Positions 10,140-17,741 of a stretch of DNA of 33,421 nucleotides are shown here, one piece after another. Numbering within the stretch: the stretch's first letter is position 1; the number at the start of each line of letters is the position of its first letter. The stretch covers positions 192,820 to 226,240 of the forward strand of contig NZ_DS996360.1 of NCBI RefSeq assembly GCF_000156375.1. Reading direction: 5' to 3'. The position numbers and the translations under genes are program-made. The notes under the pieces are model-generated. The model ran no database searches. It was not told the origin of the DNA and saw only the letters and a list, made by a program, of their open reading frames with translations. The stretch comes from Desulfovibrio piger ATCC 29098. Lineage in GTDB: Bacteria > Desulfobacterota > Desulfovibrionia > Desulfovibrionales > Desulfovibrionaceae.

Positions 10140-10340
10140 ATGACTTTTGACTGGAAACCATTTCTTGCGGCATTGGGTTTGGCCATCCTTCTGGAGGGCC
10201 TGGTCTGGGCTCTGGCTCCCGACGCCATGCGACGGGCCGTGATCCTCATCGCGCAGATGCCCAAAAGCTCCATACGGGTCCTCGGGCTGGCGGCGCTGGC
10301 TCTGGGGCTCTTCCTCGTTTGGCTGGCCCGCAGCGCCTGA
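10140..10340 (+). CDS. DUF2065 small membrane protein
   Basis: A 66-residue protein with two hydrophobic helices (about 9-25 and 45-63) and the DUF2065 pattern: an N-terminal ALGLAILLEGLVWALAPD and a middle segment LIAQMPKSSIRVLGLAAL. The function of the family is not established; in other proteobacteria it is often near hflC/hflK or purA, which is not the case here. It diverges from the tviB-like gene with only 45 bases between starts. The ATG has only a weak ribosome binding site (AAAGA, close); a GTG nine bases upstream is an alternative start. A terminator follows. Confidence 0.82.
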   Translation: MTFDWKPFLAALGLAILLEGLVWALAPDAMRRAVILIAQMPKSSIRVLGLAALALGLFLVWLARSA

Positions 10341-10366
10341 GCCTTGCAGCTTTTTCCGTATGCATG

Positions 10367-10394
10367 ACGGCGTCCCTTGGGGCGCCGTTTTTTT
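10367..10394 (+). terminator. intrinsic terminator of the DUF2065 gene
   Basis: ACGGCGTCCC pairs with GGGGCGCCGT (10379-10388, one G-U pair), followed by seven T residues. Confidence 0.88.
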
Positions 10395-10468
10395 GTGCCG
10401 GAGGATGGCGCCGGGACGTCCCGCCGCGGGCGGGGAAAAGCCGGCGCTATCGCGGCGCGTTCGCCCGG

Positions 10469-11182
10469 CTAGCGGGCCTTTTCGCCCACATGCAGGCAGA
10501 CGATGCCCGACGTGAGCTTGATATGCCAGGCCCGCGCGAAACCGGCATCGGTCATTTCCTTTTCCAGGGCCGGGGCCGTGGGGAAATTGCGGATGGTCTC
10601 GGCCAGGTACTCATAGGCGCCCGGATCGCGGGAGACCATCTTGCCGATACGCGGCAGGATCCTGTCCAGATAAAAATTGTACAGACCGCCCCAGATGCGT
10701 TCGCTGCCGGAGCCGAACTCCAGGATGCAGGCACGCCCGCCGGGGGTGAGCACGCGCAGCATCTCGGCAAAGGCCTCGGAGCGCGGCTTGATGTTGCGGA
10801 TGCCGAAGGCCATGGTCACGCAGTCCACCGAGGCGTCGGGCAGGGGCAGCTTTTTGGCGTCGGCGGCCACGGGCATGATGGCCCGGGCGTTGTCGCCCTT
10901 GAGCTTGTGCAGGCCGCGCTGGAGCATGGGCGGGCAAAAGTCCATGGCGGGCACCTGCACATGCGGGTACTTGCGGCGGATGGCCAGCGAGACGTCCAGG
11001 GTGCCGGCGGCCAGGTCGAGCACGCGGTTGGTGCTGCCCACGCGTACGTTCTTGGCCAGCACATGGCGCCAGTAATAGTCGATGCCCAGGCTCAGCGTGT
11101 GGTTGAGCAGGTCGTAGAAGCCGGCGATGCGGCCGAACATGCCGGAGACGGCGGCGTCATGCTGGGGACGGGGATCAGTCAC
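10469..11182 (-). CDS. ubiE: demethylmenaquinone methyltransferase (UbiE/MenG family)
   Basis: SAM-dependent C-methyltransferase that converts demethylmenaquinone to menaquinone. The 237 residues include FGRIAGFYDLLNHTLSLGID (16-35), the SAM-binding motif VLDLAAGTLDVSLAI (54-68), MAFGIRNI and the C-terminal family signature LTSGIVCLHVGEK. With mqnB and the polyprenyl synthase in the same window it completes a menaquinone-related set, although it is on a different transcription unit. It starts with GTG, preceded by GGAGG at 6 bases. The stop codon of the upstream 57-codon gene overlaps this start by eight bases, so translation is probably coupled. Confidence 0.92.
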   Translation of the reverse strand: MTDPRPQHDAAVSGMFGRIAGFYDLLNHTLSLGIDYYWRHVLAKNVRVGSTNRVLDLAAGTLDVSLAIRRKYPHVQVPAMDFCPPMLQRGLHKLKGDNARAIMPVAADAKKLPLPDASVDCVTMAFGIRNIKPRSEAFAEMLRVLTPGGRACILEFGSGSERIWGGLYNFYLDRILPRIGKMVSRDPGAYEYLAETIRNFPTAPALEKEMTDAGFARAWHIKLTSGIVCLHVGEKAR

Positions 11183-11348
11183 GTCCGGCCTCCCTGGGCG
11201 CGTTGCCCTGGCGGATGGCTTCGCAGACCACGCGGTACACGGCGGGAAAGACCTCGGCGAAGTTGCCCGGCGAAACCGTGCGCGTCTCGATGAATTTGGC
11301 GGTCAGCTCTTTGGCGACCTGAAGGGCTTCCTTGCTGTCTTTGTCCAT
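11175..11348 (-). CDS. 57-aa conserved-looking protein coupled to ubiE
   Basis: A short reading frame of 57 residues whose TGA overlaps the GTG of ubiE by eight bases. It has normal amino-acid composition and two likely helices; LTAKFIETRTVSPGNFAEVFPAVYRVV (about 15-41) resembles the N-terminal helical domain of the Ros/MucR regulators, but there is no zinc finger or other DNA-binding part. The resemblance is weak and I do not assign a function. The ATG is preceded by GAGGCCAGG. Upstream, to 11602, there is only an inverted repeat (ACCCGTCC at 11378, GGACGGGT at 11423), a GC-rich hairpin (11550-11569) and no gene. Confidence 0.65.
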   Translation of the reverse strand: MDKDSKEALQVAKELTAKFIETRTVSPGNFAEVFPAVYRVVCEAIRQGNAPREAGRD

Positions 11349-11602
11349 ACCTGGCCTCGTGGCATACAAAATGAAAAACCCGTCCACTGGGGAATGGCCT
11401 TGACCCACAACGGGAAAACGCCGGACGGGTAAAGGAACGGAAACGGCGGCCCCCGCCCCTTTTGTTTTTGATTCGGGCCTGTACAGGGATGATGCCTGCA
11501 AAAGGCCGTCCGTCAGCATATGCGCTAACGGTGCGCTTGGCAAGTCGATGCCCCCGCGGGGACGGGGGCGGAAAAGGCCGTGCGCGCAGGGGAAAAGGCC
11601 GC

Positions 11603-12562
11603 TCAGGCCTGGTCCGCCATCAGGCGCCGGATCTCTTCATGCAGGATCCGCGCCGCAGCGGCGGCGGCCGCCTTTTCCACGTATTTGTCAAAATCCGTCA
11701 TCAGGTCGCCAAGCTGGTGTTCCAGGGCTTCCACCCGCTGCGCCAGCACCTGCCGCTCTTCTTCAAGGCGGGCCATGTGTTCGTTGTCCGCAGCGGCCGG
11801 AGTTTCTTCGGGAGCCGCCGGGGCGTCCTGCTGCCGGAGCAGGGTCTGCACCTGTTCTTCCAGATGGGTGAGGCGTTCCACGGTCTCCATGAGCAGGGTG
11901 CCGTCACTGTGGCTGCCCCCGGTCTGGCCTTCCAGACCATCGAGGCGTTGCAGCATCTCCTGGCGTTCGCCTTCCAGCGCGGAAAGGCGCTCCATGCTTT
12001 CCATGAGCAGGACACTGTTGGGCGCTCCGGCCATGCTGCCGGTGGCGGTCTCTTCCGCCGTGGCGGGCAGGGCCTGTACCTGCTCTTCCAGACGGGTGAG
12101 ACGTTCCACGGTCTCCATGAGCAGGGTGGCGTCGCCGTGGCCGTTCCCGGTCTGGCTCTCCAGGGCAGTCAGGCGTCGGTCGAGCTGGCGGCAGCTCTCT
12201 TCCAGGCTGCTGATGCGCTCTAGGCTTTCCGGCAGCAGGGGGCTTTCGGTGCCGGTCTGCGCCGCCAGAGCGGCCAGATGCAGGCCCGTATCGCCGATCA
12301 CGGCCGCGGAGGCATCCAGCTGGGCTTCCCAGTCCCGGGCGGGGGGCACGGCCCCGGCGGCGGGCGCGGGGGAGGGCTCGGGCCCGTGATCCTGGACAGG
12401 CAGCAGGAGCAGGTCGTCAGAGGCCGGGGCAGCCTGTGCCGGGGCCTCGTCGGGCAGGGGGAGGGGCTCAGGCGTTTTGGGGCTGTTTTTCGGCAGGTCG
12501 GGACCTTTTTCGATAAGGTCCGTCAGTTCGATGATCTCGTTGTGCTCGGCAGATGCGGCCAT
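11603..12562 (-). CDS. coiled-coil protein built of 38-residue repeats
   Basis: 319 residues, no signal peptide or membrane segment, function unknown. The N-terminus EIIELTDLIEKG (9-20) is followed by a Pro/Ala-rich linker (about 21-75). Four repeats of exactly 38 residues run from 109 to 260, each starting LL[MP]E[ST]xERL/I; repeats 1 and 3 resemble each other, as do 2 and 4, pointing to a 76-residue (228-bp) duplication. A further coiled-coil stretch and an Ala-rich end (AAAAAAARILHEEIRRLMAD) follow. The heptad-like Leu/Glu/Gln/Arg pattern suggests a long alpha-helical rod. It has its own ATG with GAGAGG upstream. Possible roles (scaffold, envelope or cell-division partner) are speculation. 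Confidence 0.85.
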   Translation of the reverse strand: MAASAEHNEIIELTDLIEKGPDLPKNSPKTPEPLPLPDEAPAQAAPASDDLLLLPVQDHGPEPSPAPAAGAVPPARDWEAQLDASAAVIGDTGLHLAALAAQTGTESPLLPESLERISSLEESCRQLDRRLTALESQTGNGHGDATLLMETVERLTRLEEQVQALPATAEETATGSMAGAPNSVLLMESMERLSALEGERQEMLQRLDGLEGQTGGSHSDGTLLMETVERLTHLEEQVQTLLRQQDAPAAPEETPAAADNEHMARLEEERQVLAQRVEALEHQLGDLMTDFDKYVEKAAAAAAARILHEEIRRLMADQA

Positions 12563-12648
12563 GGGCGCCTCTCATGCAGGATGGTTGGTGATCCGGTTCC
12601 TCAACGGCTTGCCCTGCATAGCAGCTCATGCTCCAAAAGGCAAACCGC

Positions 12649-12680
12649 CAAAAAGAAAAGCCGCGGTTTCCCGCGGCTTG
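12649..12680 (-). terminator. intrinsic terminator of the cytochrome c3 gene
   Basis: Minus-strand AAGCCGCGG/CCGCGGCTT stem (12658-12666 with 12671-12679) followed by TTCTTTTT, 22 bases after the stop codon. Confidence 0.88.
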
Positions 12681-12702
12681 CAGTGCGAAAAAGGATGACG
12701 GT

Positions 12703-13110
12703 CTACGGATGGCACTTGGACTTGGCACAGCCGGTGAGGTCCTTCTTCAGGTCAGGCTTTTCGGCCACGACCTTGACGTGACAGGACAGGCAGCTCTGAT
12801 GCTTCAGGGGAGCATCGGCCTTTTCCTTGGCGTGCATCACATAGTACAGGCTGTTGGTCCCCTTCTTGTCCTTCAGGTTGTCATGACAGCCGGCAGTGGC
12901 GCACTTGGCATAGCTTTCCTTGCCGTCCACAGGGTGGTGGCAGATGACGCATTCCACGGTCTTGTGGGTGGAGTGGTTGAAGGTCACCGGCTTCTTGGGA
13001 TTGGAACCTTGCAGGACGAGACCGTCAGCCGGGACAGGGGGCTGGGCCGCGATGGCGGGCACGGACAGGGCCAGAGCCAGGACACCGGCAGACAACAGGG
13101 CGAACTTCAT
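12703..13110 (-). CDS. periplasmic tetraheme cytochrome c3
   Basis: Class III cytochrome c3 that carries electrons between periplasmic hydrogenases/formate dehydrogenases and membrane complexes in sulfate reducers. The 135-residue precursor has a signal peptide (1-22, cleavage near AIA-AQ). Four heme sites are visible: CVICH (54-58), the CX4CH site CATAGCH (70-76), CLSCH (107-111) and the CX4CH site CAKSKCH (128-134); this alternation of CX2CH and CX4CH is the c3 hallmark. Additional His residues at 46, 49, 59, 93 and 104 can be the distal ligands. The ATG follows GAGGAGG. It is a single-gene unit with its own promoter and terminator, as usual for the abundant type I c3. Confidence 0.95.
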   Translation of the reverse strand: MKFALLSAGVLALALSVPAIAAQPPVPADGLVLQGSNPKKPVTFNHSTHKTVECVICHHPVDGKESYAKCATAGCHDNLKDKKGTNSLYYVMHAKEKADAPLKHQSCLSCHVKVVAEKPDLKKDLTGCAKSKCHP

Positions 13111-13184
13111 GACAACCTCCTCACAGGCTAGTCGAACCTTGGGACGCGCGGAACGGCTCCGGGACGTCACAGACAGATAACAAA

Positions 13185-13213
13185 GCAATACGCCGGGTTG
13201 CAGAATGTGTCAA
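13185..13213 (-). promoter_or_regulatory. cytochrome c3 promoter
   Basis: Minus-strand TTGACA (13208-13213), 17-base spacer and TATTGC (13185-13190), about 75 bases before the c3 start. Further upstream, a 12-base palindrome ATTTCATGAAAT (13296-13307) lies in an AT-rich patch and could be an activator or repressor site. Confidence 0.55.
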
Positions 13214-13327
13214 CGTGGATGGCGGAAAATCCGCACGGTCTTCGGCCAGGGGAAAACGGCGTAAACATGCTTGTCTGCCGTGGAAAGGAAATATGATTTC
13301 ATGAAATTTTTCTTGAAAATCGGAAGA

Positions 13328-13981
13328 TTATATGCTGCCGTCCTGTCCCCCTCCCGTACCGTACAGCGGCAGGGTCCGGGATGTGAGGTGGACACCGTCC
13401 GGCACAAAAATATTTTTTTCCAGCCGCAGGCCCGCATCCACGCGCACGTCACGTCCCAGATGGGCCCCTTCTTCCACCATGACGCCCGCACCCAGGTGCG
13501 TGTCTTCTCCCAGATGGACATGATCCCCCAGACGGCAGGCTGCCTCCAGGCAGGCTCCGGCCCGCAGCACACAGCCCATGCCGGTGCGACACTCCGCTGC
13601 CAGTGAGGCACCGGCAAAAATGAGGCTCCCGGCGCCCACGAAGACACCCCGTTCCATGCGGACGTCAGGATGCACGGCACTGACCAGGGAAAAGCCCAGT
13701 TCCCGCAGGGCGTCGTGCAACAGGCGGCGCAGTTTGGCGGCCTGCTTGTGCGGGGCCGTGACCACGGCCCGGGAGAATTCCCGGTGCAGGCGGGCCAGAT
13801 CGGCGTCCCGGCCCAGCGGAGGCACGCCCGCCTCTGCCACGAAGTCACAACGCGGACCGTGGATGACGCCCGCAGGGACCAGCCCGGCGGCCAGCAGCAA
13901 CGGTACGGACGCGGCGCACAGGCTCCCGCCGCCCACCAGCAGGACGGCGTCCCGCCCCTGGTCCTTCACCATCTCAGTCAT
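13328..13981 (-). CDS. NeuD/PglD-like sugar acyltransferase homologue, probably not catalytic
   Basis: 217 residues resembling the NeuD/PglD family of sugar O/N-acyltransferases: an N-terminal nucleotide-sugar-binding strand-loop (VLLVGGGSLCAASVPLLLAA, 13-32) and a C-terminal left-handed beta-helix with hexapeptide repeats (about 100-200). Where family members have a His followed by Asp or Glu before the I/LGD turn (VNHDCxIGD), this protein has LEAACRLGD, with Ala147-Ala148. The usual general base is therefore absent and catalysis of the family type is doubtful. The start overlaps the stop of cbiG, so the two are in one operon. I chose the second of two adjacent ATGs; GGAGG is just upstream. 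Confidence 0.78.
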   Translation of the reverse strand: MTEMVKDQGRDAVLLVGGGSLCAASVPLLLAAGLVPAGVIHGPRCDFVAEAGVPPLGRDADLARLHREFSRAVVTAPHKQAAKLRRLLHDALRELGFSLVSAVHPDVRMERGVFVGAGSLIFAGASLAAECRTGMGCVLRAGACLEAACRLGDHVHLGEDTHLGAGVMVEEGAHLGRDVRVDAGLRLEKNIFVPDGVHLTSRTLPLYGTGGGQDGSI

Positions 13982-15182
13982 CATTCCTCCGAAGGCCCCT
14001 GTCCGACAGGGCCACGGCCAGGGTAAGCTGGCCGGCCACCTTGGCTTTTTCCACCAGCAGACGGGCGACAGGAGCACCCGTGCCGTCTGCCTGCTGTCCG
14101 TTTCCTGTTCCCGCCAGGGGACCGTCCTTCAGCCTGCCCTGGCTGACAGGCAACGTCCCTTCATCACCCGGCGTCGTCGCCCCCGTTGTCCCCAGCTGTC
14201 GGGCCGCCAGCAGGCAGGCTGCCTCACAAACGCTGAAGGGCGTGCAGCCGAAGCGTTCTCCTGCCGCCGTGGACGGGTGGGGCGTGGTCACGGCGGCCAG
14301 CTCCGCCGCATCGAAGGTCAGCAGGGGCAGGCCCAGACGCCGGGAAAGTTCCTGCAAAGCCGGTTCCTGGGCTTTTTCCGTCACGGTCGCCAGAGCTGCC
14401 AGGGCTTGGGGCTCCAGCCCGTGACGCAGCAGCAGGCCTTCCACGGCTGTGGCCACCAGTGGCGCAGGGATGCCCTTGCGGCAGCCCAGACCCAGTACCA
14501 GCGAGGGCAGGGCCACCCGCAGGCGGCCTTGCCGTGCGGGCAGGCGTTGCCAGTGCACGCAGAGAGCGGGCCCCTCCTGTTCCGGCAGATCTTCCTGCCG
14601 CAGGAAGGCGCCCCCTTCTCCGTCCGCCACGGCGCCGCAGGGGTCCCACAGCGGCAACGGCCGTCCTTCCAGCCAGCAGGCCTGGGCCGGGGGGAGCTGG
14701 TCCCAGTCCAGGATGCGCAGGCCCGCTGCCCGGAGGAACAGATCCAGCGCCGGGCGCTCGCCGCAATCCGTGGCTGTGGTGATGACCGGCACGGCATCCA
14801 GCAGGGCGGCCACATGACGGCACAGGCTGTTGCCGCCGCCCCAGTGTCCGGCCAGCAGGCTGATGACGAAACGTCCGTCGGGCGAGATGACCAGGACGGG
14901 CGCGTCCGTGCTCTTGTGTTCCAGCAGGGGGGCCATGGCCCGCACGGCGATGCCCGTCGCGCCCACGAAGATCTGGGGAAAGCCCGCGGCCTGTCGGGCC
15001 GCATCCTTGATGGCGGCAAATGGCCGGCAGTCTTTCGGGGCAAAACGCTGCGGTGCGGACAAGCGGCATTCCGACAGCGTCTCGCCTGCGGGGCTGCGCC
15101 ACGGCGTTGCGGCCAGCGCTTCCCGCAGGCGTCGGGCCAGCGGCAAGGCCGCACCGCTCAGGACATGACAGATACAATGCAT
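13974..15182 (-). CDS. cbiG: cobalt-precorrin-5A hydrolase
   Basis: Anaerobic cobalamin pathway enzyme that opens the delta-lactone of cobalt-precorrin-5A and releases acetaldehyde. The 402 residues show the three CbiG parts: the N-terminal domain (about 55-140, with FVGATGIAVRAMAPLL and SLLAGHWGGGNSL), a divergent middle part (about 145-220) and the C-terminal CbiG domain beginning LVLGLGCRKGIPAPLV. A low-complexity Thr/Gly-rich linker is inserted near the C-terminus. The ATG at 15182 is the first residue of the conserved domain; upstream there is only the palindromic region, and the ribosome binding site is weak. The downstream acyltransferase-like gene overlaps its stop. No cobalamin riboswitch could be recognised upstream. 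Confidence 0.9.
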   Translation of the reverse strand: MHCICHVLSGAALPLARRLREALAATPWRSPAGETLSECRLSAPQRFAPKDCRPFAAIKDAARQAAGFPQIFVGATGIAVRAMAPLLEHKSTDAPVLVISPDGRFVISLLAGHWGGGNSLCRHVAALLDAVPVITTATDCGERPALDLFLRAAGLRILDWDQLPPAQACWLEGRPLPLWDPCGAVADGEGGAFLRQEDLPEQEGPALCVHWQRLPARQGRLRVALPSLVLGLGCRKGIPAPLVATAVEGLLLRHGLEPQALAALATVTEKAQEPALQELSRRLGLPLLTFDAAELAAVTTPHPSTAAGERFGCTPFSVCEAACLLAARQLGTTGATTPGDEGTLPVSQGRLKDGPLAGTGNGQQADGTGAPVARLLVEKAKVAGQLTLAVALSDRGLRRNDD

Positions 15183-15228
15183 GGGGATTCCGGTTCGGGT
15201 CGTAGGGAGACGTAGGGGGAGATGAGGG

Positions 15229-15307
15229 GCGAGGGGGAAGGGGAGCCCTTTTGGAAAAGGGCTCCCCTTCCCCCTCGCGCTCCCCCATCCCCGCCGAAAA
15301 CGTTTAC
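15229..15307. repeat. palindromic intergenic repeat, copy B (50-bp near-perfect palindrome)
   Basis: Arms of 24 bases (15229-15252 and 15255-15278) are exact inverse complements around a central GG, then follow a C-rich tail and CCGAAAACGTTTA. In reverse orientation this has the same order as copies A and C (AAACGTTTT box, G-rich stretch, hairpin). It lies 47 bases upstream of the cbiG start, in its likely leader or promoter region. Confidence 0.75.
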
Positions 15308-15542
15308 TCAGGTCGGTATGGCACGTCCCCGCCGCCGGGCGCAAGGCCTGCTATCCTCCCTGGCCGGGCAAGGAGCGGGAAAGGGCAGGCGGCGAAAACG
15401 CCGCAGCCAGTGCGGTATCTGTTTCAGGTAACAGAGCACGGCTGGCAGTGCGGAGGGCCGGAGATCCTCAAAAGAAAAAACGGAAGGCTGATAGAAGAGG
15501 GCTTTTGCCTGCCATGCAGCGCCACCCAAAAGCAGCCGTTGG

Positions 15543-15790
15543 AGAAACAGGCCGAAGGCGGGTCTGGTCCGTTACATCAGCGAGCTGCAAAAGATGGTGG
15601 AGGATGTGCTGGCCGGTTTTTCCAGCAAGAAAGACATGCGGAAAAGGCAGGAAGAGCGCGTCATACCGGACGGCATGGACCTGATGAAAAGGCTTTCCCT
15701 TTCCTTCGTAAAAAACAGCCGTCCAAAAACCGGGAGACAGGCATCAGGGAAAAGGCCCGGGTGCCGGACAGGCCGTCAGGGACCTGATGG
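15543..15790 (+). pseudogene. possible coding remnant in a gene-poor stretch
   Basis: One frame, open at least from 15543, reads naturally as protein: GLVRYISELQKMVEDVLAGF (15561-15620), then a charged stretch with MDLMKRLSLSFVK before degenerating into low-complexity and the palindrome. There is no good ribosome binding site for the ATG at 15594 and I recognise no family. It may be the tail of a decayed gene or chance. The rest of 15308-15790 shows no gene. Confidence 0.25.
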
Positions 15791-15863
15791 AAAGGTTTTG
15801 GAAAGGAGAGGGGGCATGGGGGAGAGGGAGAACCTTTTCGCCGAAAAGGTTTCCCTCTCCCCC
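15791..15863. repeat. palindromic intergenic repeat, copy C
   Basis: AAAGGTTTTGG, a G-rich stretch, then a hairpin of about 22 bp (15818-15840 with 15842-15863; one bulged G) with a short CGCCG turn. It is 30 bases beyond the hemL stop. The layout and the GGGGGAGAGG arm match copy A. Confidence 0.7.
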
Positions 15864-15892
15864 TCGCTTAATCTTCAAACTTCAATGGCAGC

Positions 15893-17164
15893 CTAGAAGC
15901 TGACCTTGCGGGCGGCGTCCAGGGCCTTGTTGAAGTCGTCGTCGGTGTGGGCGAAGGAGACCATGCCGGTCTCGAAGCCCGAGGGCGCCAGGAAGATGCC
16001 CTGCTGGCGCATCTGCTTGTAGAAGGTGGTGAACAGCTGCTGGTCGCACTGCTTGGCGGTGGCGAAGTCCACTACTTCCTGCTCGCTGAAATAGGGGCAG
16101 AACATGGAAGCGATGGTGGGCACCTGGATGGGCACGCCCTTGGCGCTGAGGATGGCGCGCAGTTCGCCGGCAAAGGCGGACACGCGGCGTTCCAGGGCGT
16201 CGTAGTCCATCTGGCGCAGCTGGCGCAGGGTGGCCAGACCGGCGGCCATGGCCAGCGGGTTGCCGGAAAGGGTACCGGCCTGATAGACGGCGCCGCGCGG
16301 GGCCACGTTTTCCATGTACTGGCGCTTGCCGCCAAAGGCGCCCACGGGCAGACCGCCGCCGATGATCTTGCCGAAGGTGGTCAGGTCGGGATCGATGCCG
16401 AAGCGGGCCTGGGCGCCGCCGAAGGAGGCGCGGAAGCCGGTGATGACTTCGTCGAAGATGAGCAGGGCGCCGTACTGGCGGGTGATCTCGCGCAGGCCTT
16501 CGAGGAAGCCGGGCTTGGGCAGGACGAGGCCCATATTGGCGGCCACGGGCTCGACGATGATGGCGGCGATGCCTTCGCCATGCTGGCGGAAGATCTCGCG
16601 CACGGCCTCAAGGTCGTTGTAGGGGGCCAGCAGGGTGTCGGCCACCACGGCGGCGGGCACGCCGGGGGTGCCGGGGATGGAGAAGGTGGCAAGGCCGGAA
16701 CCGGCGGCAGCCAGGAAGGGGTCGGCATGGCCGTGGTAGCAGCCCACGAACTTGAGCACCTTGTCACGGCCGGTGACGCCGCGGGCCAGGCGCAGGGCGC
16801 TCATGGTGGCTTCGGTACCGGAGTTGACCATGCGCACCATTTCCAGGCTGGGCATGTCGGCCACCACTTCTTCGGCCAGGGTGACTTCGTCGGGGCAGGG
16901 CGCGCCGTAGCTGGTGCCGCGACCGGCGGCCTCACGCACGGCGGCGGTGACGGCGGGGTGGTCGTGGCCCAGGATCATGGGGCCCCAGGAGAGGATGAAG
17001 TCGATGTACTCGCGGCCGTCCACGTCGATGATGTGGCTGCCGTGGGCTTCGGCGATGAAGAGGGGCAGGCTGTCCACGTTGTGGCAGGCGCGCACGGGGC
17101 TGTTGACCCCGCCGGGGATGAGCTGGCAGGCTTTGTCAAAAAGCGCGCGGGATTTGTCGTCCAT
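15893..17164 (-). CDS. hemL: glutamate-1-semialdehyde 2,1-aminomutase
   Basis: PLP enzyme that converts glutamate-1-semialdehyde to 5-aminolevulinate, the first dedicated tetrapyrrole precursor. The 423 residues match the family. Signatures: [11 protein letters not shown] (16-26), [10 protein letters not shown] (114-123), [10 protein letters not shown] (142-151), FDEVITGFR (237-245) and the PLP-binding Lys266 in [23 protein letters not shown] lies 10 bases before the ATG. It follows the siroheme decarboxylase subunit by 13 bases, so the first step of tetrapyrrole synthesis is co-transcribed with a late heme-branch step. Confidence 0.97.
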   Translation of the reverse strand: MDDKSRALFDKACQLIPGGVNSPVRACHNVDSLPLFIAEAHGSHIIDVDGREYIDFILSWGPMILGHDHPAVTAAVREAAGRGTSYGAPCPDEVTLAEEVVADMPSLEMVRMVNSGTEATMSALRLARGVTGRDKVLKFVGCYHGHADPFLAAAGSGLATFSIPGTPGVPAAVVADTLLAPYNDLEAVREIFRQHGEGIAAIIVEPVAANMGLVLPKPGFLEGLREITRQYGALLIFDEVITGFRASFGGAQARFGIDPDLTTFGKIIGGGLPVGAFGGKRQYMENVAPRGAVYQAGTLSGNPLAMAAGLATLRQLRQMDYDALERRVSAFAGELRAILSAKGVPIQVPTIASMFCPYFSEQEVVDFATAKQCDQQLFTTFYKQMRQQGIFLAPSGFETGMVSFAHTDDDFNKALDAARKVSF

Positions 17165-17177
17165 TGGCGTCAGGCTC

Positions 17178-17654
17178 CTAAAAATAGGTCATGGAGATTT
17201 TTTTGAGCTCTTTCAAGCTCTTGAGGATGGCGTACTCACGCAGGGGCGTGGTGGCGATCAGTTCCTGCGCCACGTCGAGGCATTCCTGTTCGCTGCGGCC
17301 GTGCACCATGGTGTACAGCTCGTAGGGCCAGTCGGGGGCGGCGCTGGGACGGTAGTAGACATGGGAGATGTGGCTGTGGCGGGCGGCGATGGCGCCGCAT
17401 TCTTCCACCAGCTCGGGGGCCACTTTCCAGCCCACCATGGCATTGTGGTTCCAGCCGGTCTTCTGGTGTTTGATGCTGGCCCCGAAGCGGCGGATGGCAC
17501 CGCTTTGCTTGAGACGGGAGAGCAGGTCGAGGACCTCCTCTTCCGTGCAGCCCACGGTGCGGGCGATGTCGGCATACGGGGTCAGGGAGTCGGGCAGGTC
17601 GGCCTGCACGATACGCAGGATGGCACGTTCTGTTTCGGTGAATTGCTGGGCCAT
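17178..17654 (-). CDS. siroheme decarboxylase subunit (AhbA/AhbB, AsnC/Lrp-like)
   Basis: 158 residues with an N-terminal winged-helix AsnC/Lrp-type segment ([16 protein letters not shown], about 6-60) and a C-terminal ferredoxin-like domain. [36 protein letters not shown] and the end [17 protein letters not shown] match the AhbA/AhbB/NirDLGH group, which decarboxylates siroheme to didecarboxysiroheme in the alternative heme pathway. It is thus likely an enzyme subunit and not a transcription regulator. I cannot say whether it is the alpha or the beta subunit; the partner is not in the window. GAGGAAT lies before the ATG. Confidence 0.85.
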   Translation of the reverse strand: MAQQFTETERAILRIVQADLPDSLTPYADIARTVGCTEEEVLDLLSRLKQSGAIRRFGASIKHQKTGWNHNAMVGWKVAPELVEECGAIAARHSHISHVYYRPSAAPDWPYELYTMVHGRSEQECLDVAQELIATTPLREYAILKSLKELKKISMTYF

Positions 17655-17669
17655 GGATTCCTCACAGGA

Positions 17670-17700
17670 CGCAAAACGCCGCGCCTGTGAAAGCGCGGCG
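17670..17700 (-). terminator. weak terminator or attenuator after the SLOG-like gene
   Basis: Minus-strand GCCGCGC/GCGCGGC stem (17678-17684 with 17693-17699) followed by only GTTTTG. It sits directly before the ahb start with no clear promoter in the 87-base gap, so partial read-through is likely. Confidence 0.5.
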
Positions 17701-17741
17701 GATGCGCCCGAAAAGGCCCGGCAGCCTGGGCTGCTCGCGGC

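Noticed and set aside
11378..11430. Terminator downstream of the coiled-coil gene
   Set aside because: The ACCCGTCC/GGACGGGT repeat has a 37-base loop and no T-tract on the minus strand.
15308..15790. Cobalamin riboswitch upstream of cbiG
   Set aside because: I looked on the minus strand for the B12-box and the AGYCAGGAGAC-like element; GCACTGCC and GCACTGGC occur but the surrounding conserved blocks are absent.
15947..17206. Long plus-strand open frame antisense to hemL
   Set aside because: Gly/His/Ala-rich mirror frame; hemL is unambiguous.
17178..17654. Lrp/AsnC transcription regulator
   Set aside because: The conserved C-terminal motifs and position beside hemL match siroheme decarboxylase subunits, which have a regulator-like fold but act as enzymes.
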